64,000 bases of DNA from Penium margaritaceum (lineage: Eukaryota > Streptophyta > Zygnematophyceae > Desmidiales > Peniaceae): positions 306,881-370,880 of the forward strand of contig SZWC01000081.1 of assembly GCA_023375785.1 (NCBI GenBank). The letters are read 5' to 3'. The translations under genes and the position numbers were made by a program. Position 1 is the first letter of the stretch. Each line of letters begins with the position of its first letter. The notes beneath the pieces are model-generated. The model ran no database searches, had not been told where the DNA came from, and saw only the letters and a list, made by a program, of their open reading frames with translations. Positions 8,726 to 19,408 of the stretch are shown in pieces.

Positions 8726-9659
8726 CTACAGCGAGAGAGAGAATGATTTGCAGTCACGTGTGATCTGGATACCGAGGAAGTATGATGCCTCCCCGAGATC
8801 AGACATCTGGAAACGCTCTTGCATGGCCTCCTTGAACTCCTGCAGTGCAGTTATGCTGTTGAAAAGGAGGAACATATCATCCACATGAACAATAATAATG
8901 AGGATCTCATGCTCATGCTCCCAGCGATACACGCTGTAGTCATACTCGCTACACTCGAACCCCATGCACTGTAGCGCCGCATCCAACTTCTGGTTCCAAG
9001 CACGCGACGCTTGCTTGAGGCCATACAGCGACTTTTCCAGCTTGCAAACCAAGTGCTCCTGACCATCCATGACGAACCCCTCTAGCTGCTCCATGTAGAT
9101 CTCCTCGTCCAAATCACCATTCAAGAAAGCCGTCTTGACATCCATGTGGTGAATCTCGAAGTCCTCAGTTGCTGCATAAGGAATGAGCGTGTACACAGAG
9201 GCAAACTTTGCAATAGGAGTAAAGGTTTCCGTGTAGTCGATGCCTTCCTGCTGCGAGTAGACCTTGGCACTGTTCAAGAATGCCGTCTTGATGTCCATGT
9301 GGTGAATCTCGAAGTCCTCAGTTACTGCATAGGAAAGGAGCGTGTGCAGAGAGCTAAACTTTGTAACAGGAGCAAAGGTTTCGGTGTAGTCGATGCCTTC
9401 CTGCTGCGAGTAGCCCTGGGCAACCAGCCTCGCCTTGTACTTTTCCAGGTTGCCATCTGCTCCCCGCTTCTTCTTGAACACCCACTTGCAATTGATCACC
9501 TTGCGTCGAGGTGGACGCTCAGTCAGCTCCCATGTGCCATTGTCGAGCTGCGACTATCTCTTGCTGCACGGCTTGAACCCAATCTGCTGCATCAGGTTTA
9601 GCCATGGCCTCCTTGTATGACGTTGGCTTATCTGAATCTACTGCAAGTGTAACTTTCAT
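8726..9659 (-). pseudogene. pol: copia reverse transcriptase with an internal tandem duplication (element C)
   Basis: Open minus-strand frame of 257 codons beginning INCKWVFKKKRGADGNLEKYKA. It is unusual in carrying the segment from YSQQEGIDYTETF to the motif-A HHMD(I/V)KTAFLN twice in a row, in frame (see 9108-9413). The rest of RT follows once: GDLDEEIYMEQLEGFVMD, LYGLKQASRAWNQKL, and VHVDDMFLLFNS where the catalytic box is normally YVDD (Tyr to His). It ends near ITRDCKSFSLSL at a stop. Upstream, 9500-9659 encodes the less well preserved RT start (about SYKEAMAKPDAADW). Confidence 0.85.
9108..9413 (-). repeat. 153-bp direct duplication within the RT of element C
   Basis: The plus-strand marker GATGCCTTCCTGCTGCGAGTAG occurs at 9239 and again at 9392, a period of 153 bp or exactly 51 codons. 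Each unit encodes one copy of the stretch ending in the motif-A aspartate. The two units differ at many positions (TFAPVTKFSSLHTLLSY versus TFTPIAKFASVYTLIPY), so this is an old duplication or a gene-conversion product, not an assembly artefact. Confidence 0.85.
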
Positions 9660-10960
9660 CTACTCTGGTTTCTGCAGCATCCAGAAATGGCCGCGCTCAC
9701 CAGGCTTGTAGTGCACCCTAAGAGGATACCTGCGACCTGGTGCTGGAGCGTTAGCGGGCGGTTGGCGCGGTGCTGCTGGCACAACTGCTGCAACTGGTGG
9801 TGCGGCATCTTCTTCCTGTACTTCTGCCGATGAGGCCGTTGTATCTGCTACATCAAACATGGGAGAATAGACTGTTTCTCCCACTATCATCGTGTAGGAA
9901 GGATCAGGAGAGACTGGGTCAGGAAGGATATCTGCTCCCAGTGCCTCGTCAGCTGCTGGTTCTGCTGCCTCTTCACAGACAATGTTGGTGCAAATGACGT
10001 TTCTCTCGTTGAAGATGACATCCCTGGAGATGATGACGTGGCCTATATCCCTCTCGTAAAGGCAATAGGCCTTGCTTGCCACGTCATAGCCAATCATCAG
10101 CATTTGCACATCCCACTTCTGCCGCTTCTCCTTTGGCACGTGCATGTGTGCCAAGCTGCCCAACGCGCGAAGATGATCCACACTCGGCTTTTTGCCGAAC
10201 CACGCCTCGTACGGTTTCATCTGCTCCAACGCCTTAGTTGGACTGCAGTTCTTGATGTACACCACAGCGCTCACGGCTTCGGTCCAAAAGTTGTAGGTCA
10301 GCCGAGCCACATGAAGCATGGAGCGTGCCGACTCAACGATAGTGTGATTGGCGCGTTCTACTACACTGTTTTGCTGCGGCAAGTATGGCGTAGTGCGCTC
10401 TGCCTTGATGCCAGCTGCTACGAGGTAGTCTGGAACTCCTTACTCAGGTATTCTCCACTGCGGTCATTGCGCAATGCCTTGATCTTCTTGCCAGTCTGGT
10501 TCTCCATCATTGCCTTGAACTCCTTAAACCTGTCAAAGCACTGGTCCTTGGAAGCAAGGAAGTACACAATAGTGTAACGGCTTAAATCATCAATGAAAGT
10601 CAGAAGATACCTAGAGCCTCCAAAACTTTGGGTCTGCATCGGGCCTCACAAGTCTGTGTGGACCAGCTCTTGTACCTCTTTTGCACGCTCCCCTGCTCTA
10701 GAGAACACCTCACAATGCTGCTACCCTTCCAAACAGCCGATGCACAACTGCTGCTCAAAGTTGGAGATGGTGGACAAGTCACGCACCGTCTGCTGTGCTT
10801 GAATCTGCTGCAAGGCGCGCATGCCAATGTCGCCATAGCGTGCATGCCAGATCTTCCCATCTGTTACCTGCACCACTGCTGCAAGACTCTGCTCATGTGG
10901 AGCTTTGGTCGCTCCCAAAGGCGGTACATGTCGCCCTCCTTCACCGATCCGGCCAACTCC
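9660..10960 (-). pseudogene. pol: copia GAG-pre-integrase, integrase and hinge (element C)
   Basis: Minus strand. GAG-pre-integrase-like sequence with WHARYGDIGMRALQQ and LCIGCLEG (10721-10900) comes first. The core follows with MQTQSFGGSRYLLTFIDDLSRYT and LRNDRSGEYLSKEF (10418-10639; second catalytic Asp kept). After a frame break comes a 240-codon stretch (9660-10382) from MPQQNSVVERANHTIVES (catalytic Glu kept) through RLTYNFWTEAVSAVVYIKN and LGSLAHMHVPKEKRQKWD to the hinge and GERGHFWMLQKPE. Relative to E it lacks AKSA before QMLMIGYD. This is one of the better preserved integrases in the window. Confidence 0.85.
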
Positions 10961-11314
10961 TCTCATGTTTCCTTGTCAAGGATGTAGCTATAGTCGTTGT
11001 CAAAGATGATTCGCACTCTTGTGTTGGTGAGAGAGGACACTGAGAGAAGATTGAACGCAACATTAGGTACATACAGCACGCCATGGAACACTCCCACTTC
11101 AATGCCACGCAGGATCTCCAACCACATTTCCACAATCCCAATCTCCTCAGCATAGACCATCCGATCATCACCCAGAGCGATAGGACAGGGAAGGATGGAC
11201 AGTAGCTACGTAAACCACTCCTTGTAGATCCTGAGACCTTGTACCATGCAACATCCGCCTTCTCCACTTGTGACATGTCAGATTTCGCCATGAAGAGACG
11301 GTCGCGCACCTCCT
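10961..11314 (-). pseudogene. pol: copia protease (element C), cut by an LTR at its start
   Basis: Minus strand KEVRDRLFMAKSDMSQVEKADVAWYKVSG, then MVYAEEIGIVEMWLEIL and FHGVLYVPNVAFNLLSVSSLTNTRVRIIFDND. The active-site Asp is replaced by Val (codon 11235-11237), as also in element E. The reading begins exactly at the LTR boundary 11314/11315 within the KEVRD codons. The gag-knuckle half that should precede it is missing. Confidence 0.8.
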
Positions 11315-12051
11315 TGTTGGATCTGGAGGAGAGAGGGAGCCTTGGAGCAGCGAGCATGTGGGACTGAAAGGGCATCTCTTGTGCTGAAGAAAAGTTATTG
11401 AATCACTCAAAATGATGGAGTATATATAGAGGTAGAGCTTGGGCAAGTCAGCCCTCTCACAAGCCACACCACTTAGCCATGGAGGCTAAGGCTCACACAC
11501 TAGAGTCCACAATCTCACACAAGGGAGGAAATCAGCCTAACAATCGGGCAGACCAGTCACATACGACCTAGAGAGCTAGAGAATGCTCTCATGGCACACT
11601 CCTAGTGGTCACATCACCCACAAACCCATGGAGAGTCGCCATGTGTCCATGGCTAGCACACAAGGATCTCACCTCACCTAAAAAGCAAGGAGAGGTATCT
11701 TTATCCTAGCCAGCACACTCTGACAAGGCAATCCTAAGACCAATCACCTTTTGGATATTTCTCCCATCAGGTCTTGACCCTGGACATCTTGCCTTTTTCT
11801 TTTCTCAGGCTAAGGCATGGAGCCCTCACCCATGACCACCCAGACATCGACGGTCCATGACCCCCAAAACTTCGAAAATTCATATCTCCCAATCCGACCG
11901 TTGGATCGGCCTGAAACTTGATCTGTAGATAATTTGCCACCTGATCTTTTCAATGGTGAAGAACAATTGACGATCGGAGCAGGCACCTGGAAGTTTCCTG
12001 GAACTTGCTCCTGTGGACCTGAAAATGAGCCGGATGGTTCCTTTCCCAACA
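11315..12051 (-). repeat. family-A LTR (3' side of element D), 737 bp
   Basis: Plus strand TGTTGGATCTGGAGGAG ... TTTCCCAACA. The antisense polypurine tract ATCTCCCACTTTGCC follows at 12052, as expected for a 3' LTR read on the minus strand. It sits inside the protease start of element C. Confidence 0.9.
11421..11428 (-). promoter_or_regulatory. TATA box of a family-A LTR
   Basis: TATATATA on the minus strand, about 106 bp from the LTR end. The other LTR copies have weaker versions at the same place (plus-strand GAGTACATATAGAG). It implies transcription starting about 75-80 bp before the LTR end. Confidence 0.5.
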
Positions 12052-13110
12052 ATCTCCCACTTTGCCGCAGTCAGAGTGGGCTGAGTCCACATGCCTTCAT
12101 GCAGAACTACTGCTTCTCACGGGTCACTGGCTTGGTGCAGAAATCAGCGACCTGCCTGCTGGTAGGAGTAAACTCCAGCTTGTTAGCACCCTCCTACACC
12201 ATGTCCCTGATGAAGTGATATGCGATGTCAATGTGCTTGGTGCGTGCATGGTGCTCAGGATTCTTGGCAAGTGCGATTGCGCTCTGGTTGTCGACGCGCA
12301 CGGGAACTGGAACTGCTACACTCCCACTCATCTCCGCCATGAGACGCTGGAGCCAAACTGCTTCCTTGGTTCCAAAGCCTAGAGAGACGTACTCAGTTTC
12401 TGTGCTCGAGGTGGCCACGACCACCTGTCGCTTGCTGCACCAGCTGATGGCACCTCCATTCATGAGAAACACATGTCCAGAGATGGACTTGCGGGTCTCA
12501 GGATTTGAAGCCCAATCTGCATCCGTGTAGCCGATGACGCTGTTGTCGTTGCCGTTGTAGGTGATGCCGATGTTGATGGTTCAAGCAAGGTAGCGGAAGA
12601 TCCGCTTCACTGCCTTCTGGTGCTCCGGTCCAGGATTAGCCATGTGCTGGCTCACAACGCTCACAGCCTGTGCGAGGTCCGGCCTGGTTGCCACCATCAG
12701 GTACATAAGACTGCCAACGGCGCTCTGGTACTTCTGCCGCTCAGCTGCATCTGCTTCTCCGCTGAAGCTCACGAGGTACTGCCGCGTCTCCAGCCGCGTG
12801 CCGATGGGTTTGGCCTCTGCCATGCCGACCCGCTGCAGGATGTCCTTGATTTAGCGACTGTGCTATAGCGAGAGAGAGCGTGATTTGCGGTCACGCATGA
12901 TCTGGAGACCGAGGAAGTATGATGCCTCCCCGAGATCAGACATCTGGAAGCGCTCCTGTATGGCCTCCTTGAACTCCTGCAGTGCAGACATGCTGTTCGA
13001 AAGGAGGAGCATGTCATCCACATAGACAATAATGATGAGGATCTCATGCTCATGCTGCCACGGATAGACGCTGTAGTCACCCTCGCTGCGCTCAAATCCC
13101 ATGCACTCTC
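12052..13110 (-). pseudogene. pol: copia RT second half and RNase H (element D)
   Basis: Minus strand: MGFERSEGDYSVYPWQHEHEILIIIVYVDDMLLLSNS with an intact YVDD. Then SDLGEASYFLGLQIMRDRKS, GTRLETRQYLVSF, YLMVATRPDLAQAVSVVSQ, and the RNase H segment ending in MFLMNGGAISWCSKRQVVVATSSTE and HHARTKHIDIAYHFIRDMV. A stop lies in the Q*SRYIKD position near 12852 and another in the connection region. The C-terminal part reads through to the polypurine tract. Confidence 0.85.
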
Positions 13111-13149
13111 AAAGTGACGGCCTTTACTGGCTGAATCTGGCAGAATCTG

Positions 13150-13161
13150 GCTCTGATACCA
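13150..13161 (-). promoter_or_regulatory. primer-binding site, initiator tRNA-Met 3' end (element D)
   Basis: Minus strand TGGTATCAGAGC, two bases after the LTR end CCAACA. It is the 12-nt complement of the 3' end of initiator tRNA-Met, the usual plant copia primer. Confidence 0.85.
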
Positions 13162-13163
13162 AA

Positions 13164-13896
13164 TGTTGGATCTGGAGGAGACAAGGAGTCTTGGAGCAGT
13201 GAGCATGTGGGACTGAAAGGGCATCAGTTGTGCTCAAGAATGGTTGTTGAATCACTCAAAATGATGGAGTACATATAGAGCTGGAGCTTGGGCAAGTCAG
13301 CCCTCTCACAAGCCACACCTCTTAGCCATGGAGGCTAAGGCTCACACCCTAGAGTCCACAATCTCACACAAGGGAGGAAATCAGCCTAACAATCAGGGTG
13401 TCCAGTTACACACGACCTAGAGAGTTAGAGAATGCTCTCATGGCACACTCCTAGTGGTCACATCACCCACAAACCCATGGAGAATCGCCATGTGTCCATG
13501 GCTAGCACACAAGAATCTCACCTCACCAAAAAAGCAAGGAGAGGTACCTTTATCCTAGTCAGTACACTCTGACAAGGCAATCCTAAGACCAAGGATCTTT
13601 TGGATATTTCTCCCATCACTTGACCCTGGAGCTCTTGCTTTTTTATTTTCTCAGGCTAAGGCATGGAGCCATCACCCATGGCCACCCAGACATCGGCGGT
13701 CTATGACCCCCAAAACTTCGAAGATTCATATCTCCCAATCCGACCGTTGGATCGGCCTGAAACTTGGACTGTAGATAATTTGCCACATGATCTTTCAAAT
13801 GAAGGAAACCGATCGACGATCGGAGCAGGCATCTGGATGTTTCCTAGACCTTGCTCCTGTGGACCTGAAATTGAGCCAGATGTCTCCTTTCCAACA
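13164..13896 (-). repeat. family-A LTR (5' side of element D), 733 bp
   Basis: TGTTGGATCTGGAGGAGACAAGG ... CTTTCCAACA. It shares the shorter ATCACTTGACCCTGGAGCTC variant with the LTR at 21091 rather than with its partner at 11315. This supports exchange between different elements. Its right side (TCTCG) abuts mid-gag. Confidence 0.9.
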
Positions 13897-14479
13897 TCTC
13901 GCACCGTGTCGTAGTTGGTTGGGAGTCCCCTCGGCAAGAGGAGGATGAAGCGCGTCTCTTCCACAGGCTTACCAGCCGCTCTTAGCTACTTTGCCAGCTC
14001 CTTTGCCCTGTCCAGGTACGTCTCCATCCCTTCACCACACTTCATTTTCAGCGCCATCATCTTCTCCTCCAAAAGTATGAGAATGCAGGATCCTTACTCT
14101 TATACTTTTTGCACAACGTGTCCCATTCCTCCTTTGCAATAGCCTTGTCACTCACGTACTGAAGATGGGGGTTGGAAATGGTGTTGACAAGCAACATGTA
14201 GGCTTACCTGTCCTTCTTCCATTCTGTATACGTCGCTGGTACAGCTGTAGATGAATCTGCATCGGCTGTACACTTCTGAAGCGTCATCCTCGCCACCACG
14301 TACGCTGCGATGATGCCTTTTGCCTGTGAAGGCGGAGCACGCTCGTCGTCATTCACCACCTCCTACATGTCCCTCTCCTCTAAAAGGAGGCAGGTACAGA
14401 TCTTCCAAAACGTGAAGTTGGCGCATCCTTCCAGCCTCTCAGAGGGCTGGGCTGCTGTTACCACGCCTGTTGCTGCCAT
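13897..14479 (-). pseudogene. gag: copia gag N-terminal half (host of element D; probably element C)
   Basis: Minus strand from ATG at 14477-14479 (MAATGVVTAAQPSERLEG) through the capsid-like region to TNYDTVRD, where the LTR begins. It has FWKICTCLLLEERDM, AIAKEEWDTLCKKYKSKDPAF and KQLRAAG-like segments with several indels and stops. Orientation and position fit element C, whose protease resumes at 11314 on the far side of element D. The knuckle half between them is missing. Confidence 0.75.
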
Positions 14480-14977
14480 TTTGAGCCTTGGTGATGCTCA
14501 ACGCTGCCCTTGAGTGGCGGCGCTACCCCTGTTTATGCTGCTGCTTCTGCCAGAAATCTGTCTGACAGAAAATAGACCGTAGATGCAAGAAGACAGGGAA
14601 TTTGAAAAAACTGAGTCCACCATTGGAAAATTCAGCTCAAAAATTTGCAGATTGACCCATAAAACAGGGTCATCAATAGGGGATTTTGAAAGATATGCCC
14701 TCTTGAAAATAGGGTATGCTTCTGCTTCTACTCCAACTCACACCAGCCAACTTGTAAACGACGTTTCTCCCAAACTAATCGATGGAATGCACATATTTCT
14801 ACACCAATGGAAAACGTAGGACAAATACTTCAATTTGCATATGCTACTTTTTCAATTTGAAACGAGAGAGTTATGGTCATCAGAAGGCGACAGTCTTACT
14901 CAGAGAGAAGAGTGTAGCCCTAGCCGATCTCTTTCTGAGCATAACTCTCAATCCGATCATTGGATCTTTGGCACGTC
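14480..14977 (-). other. leader of the gag at 13897-14479 and adjoining non-coding sequence
   Basis: 14480-14700 is the reverse complement of the element A leader at 1-213. 14700-14977 continues with non-coding sequence that recurs almost unchanged at 22320-22605. No primer-binding site is visible where one would be expected. Confidence 0.6.
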
Positions 14978-15502
14978 TAAGGATTGCCTTGTCAGAGTGT
15001 GCTGACTAGGATAAAGATACATCTCTTTACTTTTTAGGTGAGGTGAGATCCTTGTGTGCTAGCCATGGACACATGGCGATTCTCCATGGGTTTGTGGGTG
15101 ATGTGACCACTAGGAGTGTGCCATAAGAGCATTCTCTAGCTCTCTAGGTCGTGTGCGACTGGTCAGCCTGATTGTTAGGCTAATTTCCTCCCTTGTGTGA
15201 GATTGTGGACTCTAGTGTGTGAGCCTTAGCCTCCATGGCTAAGTGGTGTCGCTTGTGAGAGGGCTGACTTGCCCAAGCTCTACCTTTATATGTACTCCAT
15301 CATTTTGAGTGATTCAATAACCATCATTCAGCACAAGTGATGCCCTTTCAGTCCCACATGCTCGCTGCTCCAAGGCTCCCTCTCTCCTCTAGTTCCAACA
15401 TTTGGATATTTCTCCTATCAGGTCTTGACCCTAGACCTCTTGCCCTTTTTCTTTTCTCAGGCTAAGGCATGGAGCCATCACCCATGGCTACCCAGACATC
15501 GG
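14978..15502. repeat. family-A LTR tail (+) joined to LTR piece (-), inverted junction
   Basis: 14978-15400 is the last 420 bp of a family-A LTR in plus orientation, ending AGTTCCAACA (a variant of the usual AGATCCAACA). 15401-15502 is an internal LTR piece in minus orientation (TTTGGATATTTCTCC ... GACATCGG). The same junction, CCAACA|TTTGGATATT, occurs at 23028/23029. Confidence 0.75.
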
Positions 15503-15726
15503 TAGTGCCCCTCTTTTTGGCAATAGTGGCACTTGCTCTTCTTCTTGCCTCTCTGTTGTCCAGACTGCTGCTCCTGTTGCTGGCTGCATGAGCTCGTGGC
15601 TACAAAAGCTACATCACTACTGCCGCCGCATTTGCGCTTTACTGCATTGCGACGCAATTCCACCTGTACCAAGAGTGTGAAGATGAAGTCAAGGTCGAGA
15701 GTAGGCTGGCTCTCTAGCGTCTCTCG
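15503..15726 (-). pseudogene. gag: copia gag C-terminal fragment with zinc knuckle (host of element E)
   Basis: Minus strand CGAGAGACGCTAGAGAGCC onward: RETLESQPTLDLDFIFTLLVQVELRRNAVKRKCG ... SQQQEQQSGQQRGKKKSKCHYCQKEGHY. It is cut just inside the knuckle, where the reversed LTR piece starts. The CGAGA (plus TCTCG, 15722-15726) next to the LTR is the right-hand partner of the TCTCG at 13897-13901 in another copy. Confidence 0.8.
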
Positions 15727-16460
15727 TGTTGGATCTGGAGAAGACAAGGAGTCTTGGAACAGCGAGCATGTGGGACTGAAAAGGCATCAATTGTCCTGAA
15801 GAATGGTTGTTGAATCACTGAAAATGATGGAGTACATATAGAGCTAGAACTTGGGCAAGTCAGCCCTCTCACAAGCCACACCACTTAGCCATGGAGGCTA
15901 AGGCTCACACACTAGAGTCCACAATCTCACACACGGGAGGAAATCAGGCTAACTATCAGGCTGACCAGTCACACACGACCTAGAGAGCTAGAGAATGCTC
16001 TCATGGCACACTCCTAGTGGGCACATCACCCACAAAGCCATGGAAAATTGCCATGTGTCCATGGCTAGCACACAAGGATCTCACCTCACCTAAAAAGCAA
16101 GGAGAGGTACCTTTATCCTAGTTAGCACACTCTGACAAGGCAATCCTAAGACCAAGGATCTTTTTGGATATTTCTCCCATCAGGTCTTGACCCTGGACCT
16201 CTTGCCTTTTTCTTTTCTCAGGCTAAGGCATGGAGCCATCACCCATGGCCACCCAGACATCGGCGGTCCATGACCCCTGAAACTTTGAAAATTCATATCT
16301 CCCAATCTGACCGTTGGATAGGCCTGAAACTTCGAATGTAGATAATTTGCCACTTGATCTTTCCAATGGTGAAGACGGATTGACAATCAGAGCAGGCATC
16401 TGGAATTTTCCTGCAACTTGCTGTGGACCTGAAATTGAGCCAGATGGCTCCTTTCCAACA
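15727..16460 (-). repeat. family-A LTR (3' LTR of element E), 734 bp
   Basis: TGTTGGATCTGGAGAAGAC ... CTCCTTTCCAACA on the plus strand. It is followed by antisense polypurine tract ATCTCCCTCTTTGCC at 16461-16475. Confidence 0.9.
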
Positions 16461-16990
16461 ATCTCCCTCTTTGCCGCACTGAGAGTGGGCTGAGTCCACA
16501 TGCCTTCATGCACAACTGCAGCTTCTCACGGGTCACTGGCTTTGTGCAAAAACCAGCGACCTGCCTAATGGTTGGAGTAAACTCCAGCTTGATAGCACCC
16601 TCCTACACCATGTGCCTGATGAAGTGATATGCGATGTCAATGTGCTTGGTGCGTGCATGGTGCTCAGGATTCTTGGCGAGTGCGATTGCACTCTGGTTGT
16701 CGACGCGCACAGGAACTGGAACTGCTATACTCCCACTCATCTCCGCCATGAGACGTTGAAGCCAAACTACTTCCTTGGCTCCAAAGCTTAGAGAGACGTA
16801 CTCAGCTTCCGTGCTCGAGGTGGCCACGACCACCTGTCGCTTGCTGCACTAGCTGATGGCACCTCCATTCATAAGAAACACATGTCCAGAGATGGACTTG
16901 CGGGTCTCAGGATTCGAAGCCCAATCTGCATCTGTGTAGCCGATGACGATGTTGTTGTTGCCGTTGTAGGTGATGCCGATGTTGATGGTT
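16461..16990 (-). pseudogene. pol: copia RNase H and polypurine tract (element E)
   Basis: Minus strand GYTDADWASNPETRKSISGHVFLMNGGAIS, a stop (W*SKRQ region near 16850), then VVVATSSTEAEYVSLSFGAKEVVWLQRLMAEM, RVDNQSAIALAKNPEHHARTKHIDIAYHFIRHMV and CTKPVTREK. It keeps the acidic residues of the RNase H active site. Only one stop and a further stop in the E-G-A segment interrupt it. Confidence 0.85.
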
Positions 16991-18314
16991 CCAGCAAGGT
17001 AGCGGAAGATCCGCTTCACTGCGTTCTGGTGCTCTAGTCCGGGATTAGCCATGTGCTGGCTAACAGTGCTCACAGCCTGTGCAAGATCTGGCCTGGTTGC
17101 CACCATCAGGTACATAAGATTGCCGACGGCGCTCTGGTACTTCTGCTGCTCAGCAGCATCTGCTTCCCCACTGAAGCTCACGAGGTACTGCCGCGTTTCC
17201 AACGGCGTGCCAATAGGTTTGGCCTCCGCCATGCCGAACCGATGCAGGACGTCCTTGATATAGCGACTCTGCTGTAGAGAAAGAGAGCGTGATTTGCGGT
17301 CACGCGTGATCTGGATGCCGAGGAAGTATGATGCCTCCCCGAGATCAGACATCTGGAAACGCTCCTCCATGGCCTCCTTCAACTCCTGCAGTAAAGACAT
17401 AATGTTGGAAAGGAGGAGCATGTCATCCACATAGACAAGGATGATGAGGATCTCAGACTCATGCTGCCAGCGATACACGCTGTAGTCACACTTGTTGCGC
17501 TCAAACCCCATGCACAACAACGCCGCATCCAACTTCTGGTTCCAAGCAGGCAAAGTTTGCTTTAGGGCGTACAGCGACTTCTGCAGCTTGCAAACCGGGT
17601 GCTCCTGGCCATCCATGACGAACCCCTCCGGCTGCTCCATGTAGATCTCCTCCTCCAAGTCACCATTCAAGAATGCCGTCTTGACATCCATGTGGTGAAC
17701 CTCNNNNNNNNNNNNNNNNNNNNNNNNNNNNNNNNNNNNNNNNNNNNNNNNNNNNNNNNNNNNNNNNNNNNNNNNNNNNNNNNNNNNNNNNACTTCTGGT
17801 TCCAAGCAGGCAAAGTTTGCTTTAGGGCGTACAGCGACTTCTGCAGCTTGCAAACCGGGTGCTCCTGGCCATCCATGACGAACCCCTCCGGCTGCTCCAT
17901 GTAGATCTCCTCCTCCAAGTCACCATTCAAGAATGCCGTCTTGACATCCATGTGGTGAACCTCGAAGTCCTCAGCTGCTGCATAAGAGAGGAGCATGCGC
18001 ACAGAGGCAAACTTTGTAACAGGGGCAAAAGTTTTTGTGTAGTCGATGCCCTCCTGCTGCGAGTAGCCCTTGGCGACCAGCCTCGCCTTGTACTTTTCCA
18101 GGTAACTATCTGCTCCCCGCTTCTTCTTGAACACCCACTTGCACTTGATCACCTTATGTCCAGGTGGATGCTCAGTCAGCTTCCACGTGCCATTGTCCAG
18201 CTGCGACTGTATCTCTTGCTGCACGGCTTGCGCCCAATCTGCTGCATCCGGCGCAGCCATGGCCTCCTTGTATGACGTTGGCTCATCTGAATCTACTGCA
18301 ACTCCGACATTCAT
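16991..18314 (-). pseudogene. pol: copia reverse transcriptase (element E), with duplicated assembly ends
   Basis: Minus strand from MNVGVAVDSDEPTSYKEAM through IKCKWVFKKKRGADSYLEKYKARLVAKGYS, motif [47 protein letters not shown] and GIQITRDRKSRSLSLQQS to YLMVATRPDLAQAV. Apart from the N gap it has no internal stop, and YVDD is intact, making it the best RT of family A here. The 172 bp at 17532-17703 and 17792-17963 are the same sequence on both sides of the gap. Confidence 0.9.
17704..17791. other. assembly gap (88 N) flanked by a 172-bp repeat
   Basis: 17532-17703 and 17792-17963 carry the same RT segment. As at 2626-2833, this is best read as two overlapping contig ends that were not merged. 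Confidence 0.9.
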
Positions 18315-19408
18315 CTATTCTGGTTTCTGCAGCATCCAGAAATGGCCGCGCTCACCAGGCTTGTAACGCACCGTAAGAGGGTACATGCGACCTGGTGCTG
18401 GAGCGTTAGCGGGCGGCTGGCGCGGTGCTGCTGGCACAACTGCTGCTGCTGGTGGTGTTACATCTCCCTCCTCTGCTTCTGCCGGTGAGGCTGCTGTATA
18501 TGCTGCATCAGACATGGGAGAGTAGAGTGATTCTCCCACTGTCACAGTAGAGGAAGGATCGGGAGAGAGTGGGTCAGGAAGGATTTCTGCTCCCACTGTC
18601 TCGTCAGCTGCTGGTTCTGGTACCTCTTCACAGACAATGTTGGTGCCGATGACGTTGCTCTCGTTGAAGATGACATCCCTGGAGATGATGACGTGGCCTA
18701 TATCCCTCTCGTAGAGGCGATAGGCCTTGCCACATCATAGCCAATCATCAGCATCTGCGCACTCTTTGCATCCCATTTCTACCGCTTCTCCTTGGGCACG
18801 TGCATGTGCGCCAGGCTGCCAAATGCTCAGAGATGACCCACGCTCGGTTTCTTGCTTAACCACGCCTCGTACGGCGTCATCTGCTCCAACGCCTTAGTTG
18901 GACTGCGGTTCTTGATGTAGACCGCAGTGCTCGCAGCTTTAGCCCAGAAGTCGTAGGTCAGCCGAGCCACGTGTAGCATGGAGCGCGCCGACTCCACAAT
19001 GGTACGGTTGGCGCGTTCTGCTACACCGTTCTGCTGCGGCAAGTACGGCGCGGTACGTTGCGCCTTGATGCCAGCTGCTTCGAGGTAGTCCTAGAACTCC
19101 TTGCTCAGGTACTCTCCACCGCGATCGCTGCGCAGCGCCTTGATTTTCTTGCCAGTCTGGTTCTCCACCATGGCCTTGAACTCCTTGAACCTATCAAAGC
19201 ATTGGTCCTTGGAACGAAGGAAGTATACAGCAGTGTAACGGCTGAAATCATCAATGAAGGTCAGGAAAAACCTAAAGCCTCCAAAGCTCTGGGTCTGCAT
19301 CGGTCCGCACAAGTCCGTGTGGACCAGCTCTAACACCTCCTTCGCACGCTCCCCTGCTCCCGAGAATGCCTCCCGGTGCTTCTTCCCCTCCAAACAGCCG
19401 ATGCACAA
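18315..19408 (-). pseudogene. pol: copia integrase and hinge (element E)
   Basis: Minus strand CIGCLEGKKHREAFSGAGERAKEV, then LELVHTDLCGPMQTQSFGG (first Asp), LRSDRGGEYLSKEF (second Asp), PQQNGVAERANRTIVES (Glu). The catalytic D-D-E triad is complete. The C-terminal part has LTYDFWAKAASTAVYIKN and SLAHMHVPKEKR. The hinge (GAEILPDPLSPDPSSTVTVGES ... PAAPRQPPANAPAPGR) ends in GERGHFWMLQKPE. Stops lie after SKEF, in the HL*AFGS segment, at KR*KW and just before the RT start, with a small deletion near 18730. Confidence 0.85.

Larger units (their letters stand above)
11315..13896 (-). mobile_element. Element D: internally deleted copia element with two LTRs
   Basis: LTR (13164-13896), leader with primer-binding site, only the second half of RT plus RNase H, then LTR (11315-12051). 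Gag, protease, integrase and the first half of RT are absent: the leader joins RT at the MGFERSEGDYSVY position near 13108. It could only have moved with proteins from a relative. The outer flanks differ (CTCCT at 11310-11314, TCTCG at 13897-13901), so the two LTRs do not bound one clean insertion. Exchange between two LTR copies, deleting the neighbouring gag half, would explain this. Confidence 0.7.

Noticed and set aside
11315-13896. Element D as a clean single insertion with matching target duplication
   Set aside because: Flanks CTCCT and TCTCG do not match and the two LTRs are different subtypes.
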